Assembly: GCA_965229685.1 (NCBI GenBank)
Contig: OZ245920.1
Location: 3,100,001 to 3,164,000, forward strand
Source of the DNA: Pacificispira sp033344895
GTDB taxonomy: Bacteria > Pseudomonadota > Alphaproteobacteria > UBA8366 > Aestuariispiraceae
DNA: 64,000 bases
Direction of reading: 5' to 3'
The notes under the pieces are model-generated. The model saw only the letters and a list, made by a program, of their open reading frames with translations, was not told the DNA's origin and made no database searches. Shown here piece by piece: positions 1 through 8,431 of the stretch. A program made the translations under genes and the position numbers. Position 1 is the stretch's first letter. The number at the start of each line of letters is the position of its first letter.

Positions 1-252
1 CCGCTGAGCCGGTTCCACCACATGCCAGGCCGTCGCGACGATGCCCGGCCGAACGACCACACCGCTGCCCTCCGGCACGGTACCGGGCGGCGCCCCCGTT
101 CCGCCCTGCGCCCGCCCCGGCCAGACCGGCAGGACCGACACCACGGAGTCCAGAACCGTTTCCGGTGCCGCCTGAACCGCCGGAATGGAAAACGACACAG
201 GCCAAAGGCCGGCCAGTAGCAGGACAACAATGAAAAATCTCAGTGCCCGCAT
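1..252 (-). CDS. Exported trypsin-like serine protease, N-terminal part (runs off the window start)
   Basis: The reading frame opens with ATG at 252-250 and stays open to the window edge, giving 84 residues. Residues 1-29 form a Sec-type signal peptide: charged MRALR, a hydrophobic core FFIVVLLLAGLW, then a small-residue cleavage area ending VQAA. Further on is GSGVVV followed by VATAWHVV, which matches the glycine-serine-glycine strand and the catalytic-histidine block (usually TxxHVV) of trypsin-fold S1/S1C proteases. The Asp and Ser of the triad would lie outside the window. The protein should act in the periplasm or be secreted. Substrate is unknown. No PDZ domain can be checked because of the truncation. 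I am fairly sure of the fold and less sure of activity. Confidence 0.65.
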   Translation of the reverse strand, partial: MRALRFFIVVLLLAGLWPVSFSIPAVQAAPETVLDSVVSVLPVWPGRAQGGTGAPPGTVPEGSGVVVRPGIVATAWHVVEPAQR

Positions 253-394
253 GACAATCCCTCGCGGCGATCCGGACGCCATCACGGCGCCATTCCCTGC
301 ATATTCGACATCATGGCTCAGGGATAGCGCAAGGACGGGAAAAAGGGATGCGCCTCCCGACCGCCATTCGTCACAGGCACGCAGAACAGCGCCA

Positions 395-1510
395 TTAGAA
401 CGCCACGACGAACGCGGCTAGCACACCCAGCCAGTAATGAAGCACCGTCACGCCGATCAAATTCTTCTGCGCCTGATAGACGTAACCGAAGATGATGCTG
501 GCAAAGAAGGTGATGATGACCGCATCGATTCCGAACGCCAAATGCAGGGAGGCGAAGACGGTACTGGTCAGCAGGATCGCACGATGCCCCCTGGTGTCGG
601 CCAGGAACTTCTGGAAGAGCCCCTGCAGGAGGCCGCGCGACCCCACCTCCTGAAAGACGGTATGCGCGAAGTACTGAAGCAGAAAGAGTCCGTCGACTCT
701 TGCGCCTTCCGGGGCCGGGCCCGCTGTCCCGGTCTGCTTGAAGAAGATCAGATAGATCGCCGCCGGTATCGTGATGACCACGCAGGCCGCAACGGACTGT
801 AGCAGCGCGCGCCAGAAACCTTCCCGCCGAATGCCGAGATCGGCGAGCGGAATCTTCATTACCTTGATCACCAGGAGACATGGCACCGCCAGGAAGAGGA
901 TCGCCTGCCACGAGAAGCCCGGGTCATAAACGTCCTTCACATATTCTTCGGCGACCAGATAGAACAGCGCCGTTGAAATCAGGAAGATCGCGATCGTGAA
1001 AACCAGGAAGTGTCCGAACTGGTTCTGTAACGTCTTGATTTCGAGTTCCCGCCGGAGCGACGCAAGCATATCATCGCTCATCCGGCGCGCCCGGGTCACG
1101 ACGACGCCGGCAAGCGCCCCCTTGAGCGCACCGAGAACCGCGGCTCCACCCTCGGCGGATTCCAGCGCCTTGGTCGAAATCTCGATCAACCTGCAGGGAC
1201 TTTCTGCGCGAACGGACGACGTTCGCGTCCCGCCGTCCAGGAAGGCCAGTTCCCCGACAAATTCCCCGGCCGGCACTCCATTGAGCCGAACGTCACGCTC
1301 GTCGCCCGCCCGTCGCACCGCAACGGCATCGCCGGAGAGCAACAGATAGAGGGCGTCGCTTTTCGCACCCTCCCGGACGATGTAGTCGCCGGATCCGAGT
1401 TCCAGACGACGGGCCGCCCTGGCAATGGAAAGGATGGTTTCGTCCGACAGCTTCTCAAGAGCGGACTGCTCCCGCAGGATTTCCGCAATTGTCCGGGTAT
1501 TGTCAGCCAT
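395..1510 (-). CDS. Cyclic-nucleotide-binding domain fused to CPBP-family intramembrane protein
   Basis: 371 residues. Residues about 10-130 form a cNMP-binding (Crp-like) beta-roll, with the phosphate-binding-cassette-like stretch GEFVGELAFLDGGTRTSSVRA. From about residue 165 come several hydrophobic segments of a CPBP (Abi/CAAX-protease-like) membrane domain. Its motifs are QEVGSRG (family consensus EExxxR), FASLH (FxxxH) and a later HYWLG. The first glutamate of EExxxR is glutamine here, so proteolytic activity is uncertain. The domain order suggests an inner-membrane enzyme or binding protein gated by a cyclic nucleotide or acting as a lipid-anchored sensor. It is divergent from the radical SAM gene, with 67 bp between the start codons for both promoters. 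Confidence 0.75.
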   Translation of the reverse strand: MADNTRTIAEILREQSALEKLSDETILSIARAARRLELGSGDYIVREGAKSDALYLLLSGDAVAVRRAGDERDVRLNGVPAGEFVGELAFLDGGTRTSSVRAESPCRLIEISTKALESAEGGAAVLGALKGALAGVVVTRARRMSDDMLASLRRELEIKTLQNQFGHFLVFTIAIFLISTALFYLVAEEYVKDVYDPGFSWQAILFLAVPCLLVIKVMKIPLADLGIRREGFWRALLQSVAACVVITIPAAIYLIFFKQTGTAGPAPEGARVDGLFLLQYFAHTVFQEVGSRGLLQGLFQKFLADTRGHRAILLTSTVFASLHLAFGIDAVIITFFASIIFGYVYQAQKNLIGVTVLHYWLGVLAAFVVAF

Positions 1511-1577
1511 AACATTCCGAGATCAAAGGTGGCGGGGCACTTCAGTTCGGTGTACCAGACTAGTGAGGGTGAGACCA

Positions 1578-3164
1578 ATGTCTTGCCTATTGGGCCGCCA
1601 GGCAACACGCGCGATGCGCCCTGTAACGAGGATCCAGACGCTGGCCCCCAAAAAAACCGTTCTGATCATCAACGCCTATTTCGACCCATGGCGTTCCGCC
1701 ACGCCGACCCGCTGGTTCGTGCCCCGTGCGATGGCGCCCTTCTTCCTGGCCGGCCATTTCAACCGCGAGCGTGTCGAGATACGCGTATGGGATGAGGTGT
1801 TTCACGGCCCCTTGTTGGACACCCGCATGCTGGAATGGCCGGATCTGGTCGTTTTCACCGGATTGACCGCGTCGTTCGACCGGGCACATCAGCTCTCCGC
1901 CTATTACCGGCACGCAAGGCCGTCCGGCATCACCGTGATCGGGGGGCCGATCGCCCGCGCCCTGCCCGGCCTGTGCGCCGAAATCTTCGACTATGTCGCC
2001 CAAGGCGACGTCGAAGACATGGCGGCGATCGTCGCGGACCTGTTCGGGGCCGATCACATCGTAGAGGAAGGGGCGCCACGCTTCGATTTGGCCCGCCCGA
2101 CCATGGGCCTCGGCTATCTGGAGACCACGAAGAACTGCAATTTTGCCTGCTCCTTCTGCTCGCTGACGGCGGAAGGCCGGTCCTACATGCCGCATTCCGA
2201 CGCCTCGATCACCCGCCAGCTCGACGCGATGGGTCGGGTGATGGGGGTCATGGTTCTGGACAACAATTTCTACGGCAACAGCCGCGAAAGCTTTCGACAC
2301 CGCACGGAACTGATTGGGGAGCGGTGGCGACGCGGCCAGTTCAGGGCCTGGGGGGCCCTGGTGACCGGCGACTTCTTCAAACGGCCGGAGAATCTGGAAC
2401 TGGTGGCGAGGAACGGGTGCAAGGCGCTGTTCTCCGGTGTGGAATCCCTCGACCCGGACGTTCTGAAACACTTCAACAAGAAGCACAGCATCGCATCGGA
2501 CCCTCGGACACTGACCGAGCTCTGCGCCGCTCACGGCATGACCTTCGATTACGGCATGATCGCGGACTTCACGGAACAGACGGTGCAGGAGGTCGCCGAT
2601 CAGGTGGACGGCATTCTGGCCGACCATCGGATTCCCCTGCCGGGTCTGCTGTCCATACCGATCCCGATCCTGGGCACACCACAGTTCGAAACGTCGGCCC
2701 GCGCGGGCCGGATGATGCCCGATCTGATGCTGAGCGACATGGACGGCATGAAGTTGGTCGAATGGCCGAAAGAACCGCTGGAGACCGTGCGTCTCTTCCT
2801 GGCCGACCTTCTGCAATTCCGTGGGCGGAAAGCGGCACTGGCCCGTCACGCGGTCCGGCACGCCTGGCACTGGCGGCGGCATGTCGGCTGGGACCAGACG
2901 GCACTTGCCTTGGTCCGTCCCCTTCACCGCTTCGGCGGGCGCATCGACATTGGCGCGCCCCGCCGCATGTTGGAGACCTATCGCGAACCGTCCCGCACCT
3001 TTTCCGCCATGAGCGATCCGCTGCGCAATGCCTACAGACCGCGCGTCAATCTCCCGGCCCGCTTCGAGAAATGCTTCGAGCCGTTGCGGATCACCGACCC
3101 GGAAGGCGGCCTGAGCGAGGCCTATCTGCGAGCCCGGCCTCATCCCCGCGTGGCGGCGGAGTAA
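1578..3164 (+). CDS. B12-binding-like radical SAM protein
   Basis: 528 residues from the ATG at 1578, preceded by GAGGGTGAG; an in-frame ATG at 1614 is an alternative, and upstream starts would invade the divergent gene. The radical SAM cluster motif CNFACSFC (CxxxCxxC) lies at about residues 187-194, inside GLGYLETTKNCNFACSFCS. Residues about 25-160 resemble the Rossmann B12-binding domain (VVFTGLTASF, ITVIGGP) but lack the DxHxxG cobalamin ligand, so corrinoid binding is doubtful. Proteins of this class (BchE/HpnJ-like) perform radical cyclisation, methylation or hydroxylation on lipids and tetrapyrroles; the substrate here is unknown. The 3' end overlaps the 3' end of the convergent glycosyltransferase gene by 74 bp. 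Confidence 0.75.
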   Translation: MSCLLGRQATRAMRPVTRIQTLAPKKTVLIINAYFDPWRSATPTRWFVPRAMAPFFLAGHFNRERVEIRVWDEVFHGPLLDTRMLEWPDLVVFTGLTASFDRAHQLSAYYRHARPSGITVIGGPIARALPGLCAEIFDYVAQGDVEDMAAIVADLFGADHIVEEGAPRFDLARPTMGLGYLETTKNCNFACSFCSLTAEGRSYMPHSDASITRQLDAMGRVMGVMVLDNNFYGNSRESFRHRTELIGERWRRGQFRAWGALVTGDFFKRPENLELVARNGCKALFSGVESLDPDVLKHFNKKHSIASDPRTLTELCAAHGMTFDYGMIADFTEQTVQEVADQVDGILADHRIPLPGLLSIPIPILGTPQFETSARAGRMMPDLMLSDMDGMKLVEWPKEPLETVRLFLADLLQFRGRKAALARHAVRHAWHWRRHVGWDQTALALVRPLHRFGGRIDIGAPRRMLETYREPSRTFSAMSDPLRNAYRPRVNLPARFEKCFEPLRITDPEGGLSEAYLRARPHPRVAAE

Positions 3165-4230
3165 CCGCTGCCGGCCGAACGGACAGCACATGCGTCAGGA
3201 ATTGCCGCGCGCTGGCTTCCCAGCTGTAGCGCAGCGCATGCGCTCGGCACCGGTCGGCCGGAATCCCGCACGCGTCGAGGGCGGCCTGGCGCAGATCCTC
3301 CGACAACACGCCAACCCTGTCGGGACCTTCCGCGTAAGGGCCGAGCACGTCGCGCGGTCCCATGACCGGATAGGCGGCCACCGGTACGCCGCAGGCCAGT
3401 GCCTCCAGCAAGACCAGACCGAAGGTATCTGTGCGCGAAGGGAAGACGAAAACGTCCGCGCTTGCATAGTGGCGGGCGAGATCTTCTCCCGTCTTGACCC
3501 CGGTGAAATGGACCGCGGGATAGTCACGGCGCAGACGCGCGAGGTCCGGGCCGTCGCCGACCACCACCTTGGTGCCCGGCAGATCGAGCTCCAGGAATTC
3601 CGGTATGCTCTTCTCGACCGCCACGCGGCCGACATAAAGGAAGATCGGGCGCGGCAGATCGGCGGGCAGGATCGTGCCGTCGACCGGACGGAAGAGCGTC
3701 GTGTCGACGCCTCGCGACCAGGGCAGCAGACGTTCGAACCCACGGGCGGCGAGGTCCCGGCTCAATGTCTCCGTCGCAACCATGCAGCCGCCGCCGGCGT
3801 TGTGAAAGCGGCGGAACCAGCCGTAGAAACACGCGGCCGGCAGAGGCACACGGGCGGCAGCGTATTCCGGAAAGCGGGAATGGTAGGCTGTCGTATAGGG
3901 CCAGCCCATTCGCCGCGCCACGCTTGCCGCCATCAGACCGAGGGGGCCTTCGGTCGCAATATGCAGATGCGCGCAACCGGCCGCGATCATGCGCCGCCGA
4001 ACGGTGCCGCGATGGGTCAGTGCGAGGCGAATGTCGGGATAACTCGGGCATGGCAGGGTTCGGAAGTCTCGGGGGGACAGGATGTCGACGCGAAACCCCA
4101 TGCGGCCAAGTTCATCCTCCATGTATTCCAGGGACCGAACGACGCCATTGGTCTGAGGGCGATAGGCATCGGTGACGATGAGAATCGCCTTGTCGTCCGC
4201 CTCAAACCGCCCCTCGCCCGCGTCGGTCAC
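3091..4230 (-). CDS. Glycosyltransferase family 4 (MgtA-like alpha-mannosyl/glucosyltransferase)
   Basis: 379 residues from a GTG at 4230 that overlaps the stop of the upstream phosphoesterase gene by 4 bp (GTGA), indicating translational coupling. The N-terminal TDAYRPQTNGVVRSL is typical of the glycolipid glycosyltransferases that include SqdX and mannosyltransferase MgtA. The C-terminal half has the GT-B nucleotide-sugar site: LYVGRVAVEKSIPEFL, VVVGDGPDLARL, then DVFVFPSRTDTFGLVLLEALACGVPVAA with the EX7E motif. It should act at the cytoplasmic face of the inner membrane, adding a sugar to a lipid acceptor. The exact donor and acceptor cannot be read from sequence. Longer in-frame starts upstream lie within the neighbouring gene and are unlikely. 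Confidence 0.8.
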   Translation of the reverse strand: MTDAGEGRFEADDKAILIVTDAYRPQTNGVVRSLEYMEDELGRMGFRVDILSPRDFRTLPCPSYPDIRLALTHRGTVRRRMIAAGCAHLHIATEGPLGLMAASVARRMGWPYTTAYHSRFPEYAAARVPLPAACFYGWFRRFHNAGGGCMVATETLSRDLAARGFERLLPWSRGVDTTLFRPVDGTILPADLPRPIFLYVGRVAVEKSIPEFLELDLPGTKVVVGDGPDLARLRRDYPAVHFTGVKTGEDLARHYASADVFVFPSRTDTFGLVLLEALACGVPVAAYPVMGPRDVLGPYAEGPDRVGVLSEDLRQAALDACGIPADRCRAHALRYSWEASARQFLTHVLSVRPAAVTPPPRGDEAGLADRPRSGRLPGR

Positions 4231-5057
4231 AGGACGGGGCCGCCCGGACTTGGCCCGGGCGCCCCGACCGGCGTGTTGACGATCGCGCCAGTCGGCGCCG
4301 CCTGACGCGCACCCTCGGTCCAGCGGACCACTTCCAGGCGGCCGTCCAGATGTTCGATGATCGCGGTGCAGCTCTCCACCCAGTCGCCTGCATTCAGATA
4401 GTGGATGCCGCCCATCTCTCGGCCGACGGCATGGTGAATATGGCCGCATATGACCCCGTGCAGCCCGCGCCGCCGAACATCCTCCGCAACCACCGTCTCG
4501 AACTGGCCGATGATCCCGATGAATGTCTTCACATGGCGCTTGGCAAAGGCGCCGAGCGACCAGTAGCCCAGGCCCAGCCGGCGCCGCCCCCAGTTGACGA
4601 CCGTGTTGCTGGTCAGTGCCAGTTCGTAGAACCAGTCCCCGAGATGGGCGAGCCACTTCGCCCTTTGCATCACGGGATCGTACTGATCGCCATGTGTGAC
4701 GAGATACTGTCGACCGTCCGCCGTCTGGTGCACCACGTGGTCGCGCACCGCCACCTTCGCGACCATTCGACCGGCATAGACACGGGCGAATTCGTCGTGA
4801 TTTCCGGGAACGAAGTAGACCGTTGTGCCGCGGGACGCCGATTTCAGCAGTCGCTGGATCACCGCTTCATGGGTCTGGGGCCAGTACCAGGACCGCTTCA
4901 GGCGCCAGCCATCGATGATGTCGCCGATCAGGTAAATCGTCTCGGCCTCATGCGCGTCCAGAAAATCCGCGACCAGTTCCGCCTGACAATGCCGCGTCCC
5001 CAGATGGATGTCCGAGACAAAGACTGTCCGGACCTTACGGCATGATGGCATCGCCAT
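4227..5057 (-). CDS. LpxH-like UDP-2,3-diacylglucosamine diphosphatase-family metallophosphoesterase
   Basis: 276 residues from ATG 5057, chosen because AAGGA lies about 8 bp upstream; a longer frame to 5159 adds 34 unlike residues. The calcineurin-type metal motifs are in order: FVSDIHLG (DxH), YLIGDIIDGW (GDxxD), VPGNHDE (GNHD), VTHGDQYD, and CGHIHH (GHxH). This is the UDP-2,3-diacylglucosamine hydrolase family, close to LpxH/YbbF-like proteins of alphaproteobacteria, many of which sit next to a GT4 gene as here. A role in lipid A or another glycolipid is likely, but alphaproteobacteria often use LpxI for the canonical step, so the true substrate is open. Transcribed with the downstream glycosyltransferase. 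Confidence 0.75.
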   Translation of the reverse strand: MAMPSCRKVRTVFVSDIHLGTRHCQAELVADFLDAHEAETIYLIGDIIDGWRLKRSWYWPQTHEAVIQRLLKSASRGTTVYFVPGNHDEFARVYAGRMVAKVAVRDHVVHQTADGRQYLVTHGDQYDPVMQRAKWLAHLGDWFYELALTSNTVVNWGRRRLGLGYWSLGAFAKRHVKTFIGIIGQFETVVAEDVRRRGLHGVICGHIHHAVGREMGGIHYLNAGDWVESCTAIIEHLDGRLEVVRWTEGARQAAPTGAIVNTPVGAPGPSPGGPVL

Positions 5058-5772
5058 TCCCAATTCCTTCAACCGTTGCCGTCCCCGCAACGAGAAGGCC
5101 CCCTGCCGGCGCGTCCCCACCGCTTGCAGGTTGAAAATACCCCGGACTTTCGACGACATCCAGCCCGGATCGAACAGATCACACCTTCCGCGCGAAACCG
5201 GGACGAGCCCCGAGGTCGCAGTCCAGGAACAATTGCCCTGACCGGAGCCCTGAAACGTCCTCCAAGAATGGGAACCTCCGCTTCAGCGCAGATTGTGAGC
5301 CTCGTCCGTCCTCTCCCGCATCGACGGCCGTTAGCCAGAAGCGAACGCTACCGAAATCTGGAACAAGCTTGACGGCGCACGCCAACCGCCTCACCTGGTG
5401 ACCAGGCGTTGGGGCCAAGAGCTTGCAAGCGGTAGCCGCCCGCCTCAGTTGAAACTCCCATGACAGAGCCGCCAAATACGGGCGAAGCCACACTCCGCTA
5501 CTACATAGGGAATACGCTGGTCCGTTCCGCATCAGGGGCAGGCCAGGCATCTCTCACCGGCAATTCCGGCGTATGGCCCCGGGGCAGGCTATCCCCGGAA
5601 ACGACTACCGGCCCTGGGCGGACTCTCTCAAGCATTGGCAAGCGCGGAGGGCGCAGGTCACGCGAAAGAACCAACGGCCCGTCTGTTCGCGGCCCCATCT
5701 CCCCGTCGACCATGAGCTGGGAGCTGGGAGCTGGAAGCTGTTGAGTTTCCATAATGCGCTTGTTCTCGAGAT
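5058..5772. other. Gene-poor stretch, no recognised gene
   Basis: About 700 bp with no reading frame I can recognise as a protein; the open frames present have no family motif. The upstream region of the phosphoesterase gene (promoter) must be near its right of 5057. From about 5540 to 5640 the sequence is rich in short GC inverted repeats (for example CCGG-type runs around 5560-5620), but I recognise no known structured RNA. A short tandem repeat lies at 5714-5741. Confidence 0.5.
5714..5741. repeat. Tandem 7-mer repeat (GAGCTGG)
   Basis: Three perfect copies of GAGCTGG at 5714-5734 are followed by a degenerate fourth copy AAGCTGT. The array lies just outside the 3' end of the lower-GC GNAT gene and may mark the edge of an inserted segment. 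Confidence 0.8.
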
Positions 5773-6291
5773 TCACACCGTCTCGAGACGATACTTGAGA
5801 AAACACTCGCCATCGTAATCAATTGAGCCAACGTATTTTGCACCAAGTCGGTCGAGAGCGCCCAATTTCTTTCGAGACGGCGGCAGAAGAAACGTCACGA
5901 ACGATATTCGTTCGTCTGCAAGGGCGAATTCGATCGCTTTCTTTGTGATCCGTCTGCCAAGACCAAACGCTTCAGGTCTTAGGACCAAACCAAAGTCCCA
6001 CTCTTCGCCTTCCTTCTGGAAACCACCCCATCCAACATATTCACCGTTTACGAGGAACGCCCAATGCCCGAGTCCATCTCCGATCCAGGATTGTTCTTTC
6101 CGAGCAACAAAACTCTCGACAACGTCAGTGTCCCATTTCGTTACGAGCAGGGGCATGTGCTCGGCCAACCGCGGGTCGGACATATGACGGGCTATCTCCG
6201 TCGGCTCAATTTCTGTTAACCGAACGAAGGAGACTTCATCTTTCATAACAGCCATCATTTTTATTGGATCGGAGGCCAATCTGCCTCCCAT
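5773..6291 (-). CDS. GNAT-family N-acetyltransferase (RimJ/RimL-like)
   Basis: 172 residues. The acetyl-CoA-binding core is visible as DFGLVLRPEAFGLGRRITKKAIEFAL, matching the GNAT V-x-P-x-x-x-G-x-G motif region (here RPEAFGLGRRI), followed by a typical beta strand (FVTFLLPPSRKKLGALDRLG) and the closing YVGSIDYDGECFLKYRL. This is a single-domain acetyltransferase; the substrate, perhaps a protein N-terminus or small molecule, is unknown. In-frame ATGs at 6258, 6255 and 6246 are alternative starts and no strong ribosome site decides between them. Base composition is visibly more AT-rich than its neighbours and it stands alone, consistent with acquisition by transfer. Confidence 0.7.
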   Translation of the reverse strand: MGGRLASDPIKMMAVMKDEVSFVRLTEIEPTEIARHMSDPRLAEHMPLLVTKWDTDVVESFVARKEQSWIGDGLGHWAFLVNGEYVGWGGFQKEGEEWDFGLVLRPEAFGLGRRITKKAIEFALADERISFVTFLLPPSRKKLGALDRLGAKYVGSIDYDGECFLKYRLETV

Positions 6292-6320
6292 TTTGGGAAG
6301 AAGGCGTCTAGCCCGCTCAG

Positions 6321-7442
6321 TTATGCGGGTCCTCCTTCAAGAGAGCAAGCTAGGTCAATGTAGGGCCGAGCAGCCGGAATGGGGCGGGCGCCGGGAGAAG
6401 GTGACGCATCGCTGGGGCCGACAAGGTCCAGCCGGTCAAGATTGGACGCTGACAGAAACTCAAAGGCGGCCTTTCCTACGGCACGGGAGAGGAAGACAAG
6501 TCCGTCCAGGTGATCCGCCAGACCGTCCTGGTCCAACAGGATCACAATTCTGCTCCCCGCGCGCACCGAGACAGAGATGGCATCCATGTGCGCCTTCCAA
6601 CGCGGGTCTTCCAGACCGAGCTCAATTCGGCACGCATCGCGACGGGCAAATTCTAGAATCGTTGATTCAACCTTGGTGCAGTGCAGGATTTCATCTGCTT
6701 CCTGCAGATGCTGCACGGCCCGGACGGAAATCAGGTCCGGGTGTCCCGATGGCGGTGTCGCAACCACGGTCACCCGGCCTTTGCCGTCACCTCCTGCCTC
6801 ACCAACCACCCTACCATTGGAGTCCAGGGCATACTCGATCATCCGGCGCGCGCCGGCCTCGTCCCCCGTCGCAAGGGCGATGCCCGGTGCCCCATCGAAA
6901 ACCCAGGCCCAAAAATCGCGACGGTCCCGGCGCGCCACCTGCGCGGCGACCCGACCGCGCAACCGGCCCGCCAGCGCGGCAAGCCGCCCGATCCGGATAT
7001 CCAGCAGGGTTTCGATCCGTGATTTGATCCGGCGCCCCAGAAGCGGCGCAGTGCCTTCCGTGCCGATCGCGATCACCACCGGATCGCGGTCGACGATGGA
7101 CGGTGTATAGGCCATGGACGCATCCGGATCATCGACCACATTGACCAGCGCCCCCATCTCCGCCGCCAGCCGTGCGAAGGTCCGGTTCGCCCCGGCGCAC
7201 CGCGTCGCAACAAAGGCCATTCGGAATCCCGACAGATCGGCGGCGTCCGGCCATCGGGTCAGATGCGCGACCCTGCTTGCCGAAACCAGCCGTGTCAGAT
7301 CAGGGTCGAGATCCAGTGCGAAAAGAACGATCGCCGCATCGGTCTTCAGAAGCAGCCGCAATTTTGCCGCGGCCGCTTCGCTGTTGCCGACGATCGCAAC
7401 GCGTTGCCCGGTTGTCTTGATGAACATCGGAAATGTCTTCAT
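6321..7442 (-). CDS. cysG: CysG-like siroheme synthase with degenerate methyltransferase domain
   Basis: 373 residues from ATG 7442, which overlaps the upstream stop by 4 bp (ATGA) and has AAGGA 8 bp before it. Residues 1-210 match the precorrin-2 dehydrogenase/ferrochelatase half of CysG: the opening FPMFIKTTGQRVAIVG, then NVVDDP, SIVDRDPVVIAIGTEGTAP. The usual VGGG dinucleotide site reads VGNS. From residue 221 the start of a uroporphyrinogen methyltransferase-like domain is recognisable (GRVTVVATPPSGHPDLISVRA), but its GAGPGDPDLLT SAM loop is replaced and the domain is roughly half the normal length. The expected role is supplying siroheme to NirBD, as last gene of the nitrate operon. Methylation of uroporphyrinogen probably needs a separate CobA. 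Confidence 0.7.
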   Translation of the reverse strand: MKTFPMFIKTTGQRVAIVGNSEAAAAKLRLLLKTDAAIVLFALDLDPDLTRLVSASRVAHLTRWPDAADLSGFRMAFVATRCAGANRTFARLAAEMGALVNVVDDPDASMAYTPSIVDRDPVVIAIGTEGTAPLLGRRIKSRIETLLDIRIGRLAALAGRLRGRVAAQVARRDRRDFWAWVFDGAPGIALATGDEAGARRMIEYALDSNGRVVGEAGGDGKGRVTVVATPPSGHPDLISVRAVQHLQEADEILHCTKVESTILEFARRDACRIELGLEDPRWKAHMDAISVSVRAGSRIVILLDQDGLADHLDGLVFLSRAVGKAAFEFLSASNLDRLDLVGPSDASPSPGARPIPAARPYIDLACSLEGGPA

Positions 7443-8431
7443 GCACATTTCCTTTCCGGACCGGCGCGGTTCCGCCAAAGCCGGGCCGCCTCACGCTGCG
7501 CCAAGGCCATATCGCCGGCATGACCGGCGGCGAGAAGGGCCGCCGCCGCGGTGCCGGTTACCACCGCCTCCGCGAAAGGATCGTCCAAATCGCCGCGCCA
7601 CAATGCGGGCAGATCGCGTGCGTCGGGTGCCGTATCCGCCAGTCGGCGCTTGTACGCCGTCAGGGGCATCGCGGTTTCGGACACCGCGACACCGTCCAGC
7701 ACGCCGTAGAGCTCGACCGATTTCGACGGGTGGCGTTCGAACTCTCCGCCGCCGCCTTTCAGGATCATCACCCGCGGCTGGCCGAGAAGCAGCGCCGCTT
7801 CCTGCTGCAGATCCCGGTAGGGCGGATGAAAGACCCCCTGGACGCCCGCCGTCGCCCGGCACGGGTTCAGAACGCGCAGCACCGTATTGACCGCCGACCG
7901 CAAGCCCAGACTGTCCCGCAGGCGCAACAGGTCGAACAGATCCGGTGACAGCGCCTCCAACGGCAGATAGGCGATCCGGCTGCCGTCCAGGGCGTTCGCC
8001 AGGGCCGCCGGCGTGTCCGCGACGGGGATATCAAGCCCGGCCAGCGCCGCCCGCACATCGGCGCCGGTCCCTTGATGCGAGTTCCAGCCATGCAGCACGG
8101 TTCGATAGCCGGCCCCGGCCACCAGTTTCGCCGACAGCAGGAACCAGGGCAGGCCGCGCGACCGCCCGGCGGCATAGCTGGGCCAGTCCAGATCGGCCGA
8201 TACCTGAGACCAATCGCCAAGGCCCGCACGGCCCGCATCAACGAAACCGGCGATCTCCGCCGCCGTCTCGCCGCGATACCGCATCAGCATCAGAAGCGCG
8301 CCCACCGCCTCACGTTCCGCCGCGCCGGACAGGATCAGCGTCATGGCCTCCCGCGCCTCGTCCCGGGTCAGGCTGCGCGCCCGCGACGGACCGCGTCCCA
8401 GGATGCGCACGAAGTCGGCCAGCCGGCTCAT
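7439..8431 (-). CDS. TrpD2-like glycosyl transferase-family protein (YbiB-like)
   Basis: 330 residues from ATG 8431, overlapping the nasA stop by ATGA; its own stop overlaps the next start in the same way. The sequence follows the anthranilate phosphoribosyltransferase fold: an N-terminal helical part SRARSLTRDEAREAMTLIL with GALLMLMRYRGETAAEIAGF, then a phosphoribosyltransferase-like core with LHGWNSHQGTG, LRDSLGLRSAVNTVLRVLNP and VMILKGGGGEFERHP. Family members such as E. coli YbiB bind nucleic acid rather than making tryptophan. Genes of this kind occur in alphaproteobacterial nitrate clusters, but the function there is not established as far as I know. Co-translation between nasA and cysG implies a linked role. 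Confidence 0.75.
   Translation of the reverse strand: MSRLADFVRILGRGPSRARSLTRDEAREAMTLILSGAAEREAVGALLMLMRYRGETAAEIAGFVDAGRAGLGDWSQVSADLDWPSYAAGRSRGLPWFLLSAKLVAGAGYRTVLHGWNSHQGTGADVRAALAGLDIPVADTPAALANALDGSRIAYLPLEALSPDLFDLLRLRDSLGLRSAVNTVLRVLNPCRATAGVQGVFHPPYRDLQQEAALLLGQPRVMILKGGGGEFERHPSKSVELYGVLDGVAVSETAMPLTAYKRRLADTAPDARDLPALWRGDLDDPFAEAVVTGTAAAALLAAGHAGDMALAQREAARLWRNRAGPERKCA

Noticed and set aside
1425..1577. Longer N-terminus for the radical SAM protein from 1425
   Set aside because: It would overlap the divergent gene by 86 bp, and the added residues do not fit the family.
3091..4656. Longer glycosyltransferase from 4656
   Set aside because: The extra 142 residues lie inside the phosphoesterase gene; the GTG overlapping its stop at 4230 gives the expected family start.
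5179..5550. 123-residue minus-strand frame in the gene-poor stretch
   Set aside because: No recognisable domain, no convincing ribosome site, arginine- and leucine-rich composition expected from random GC-rich sequence.
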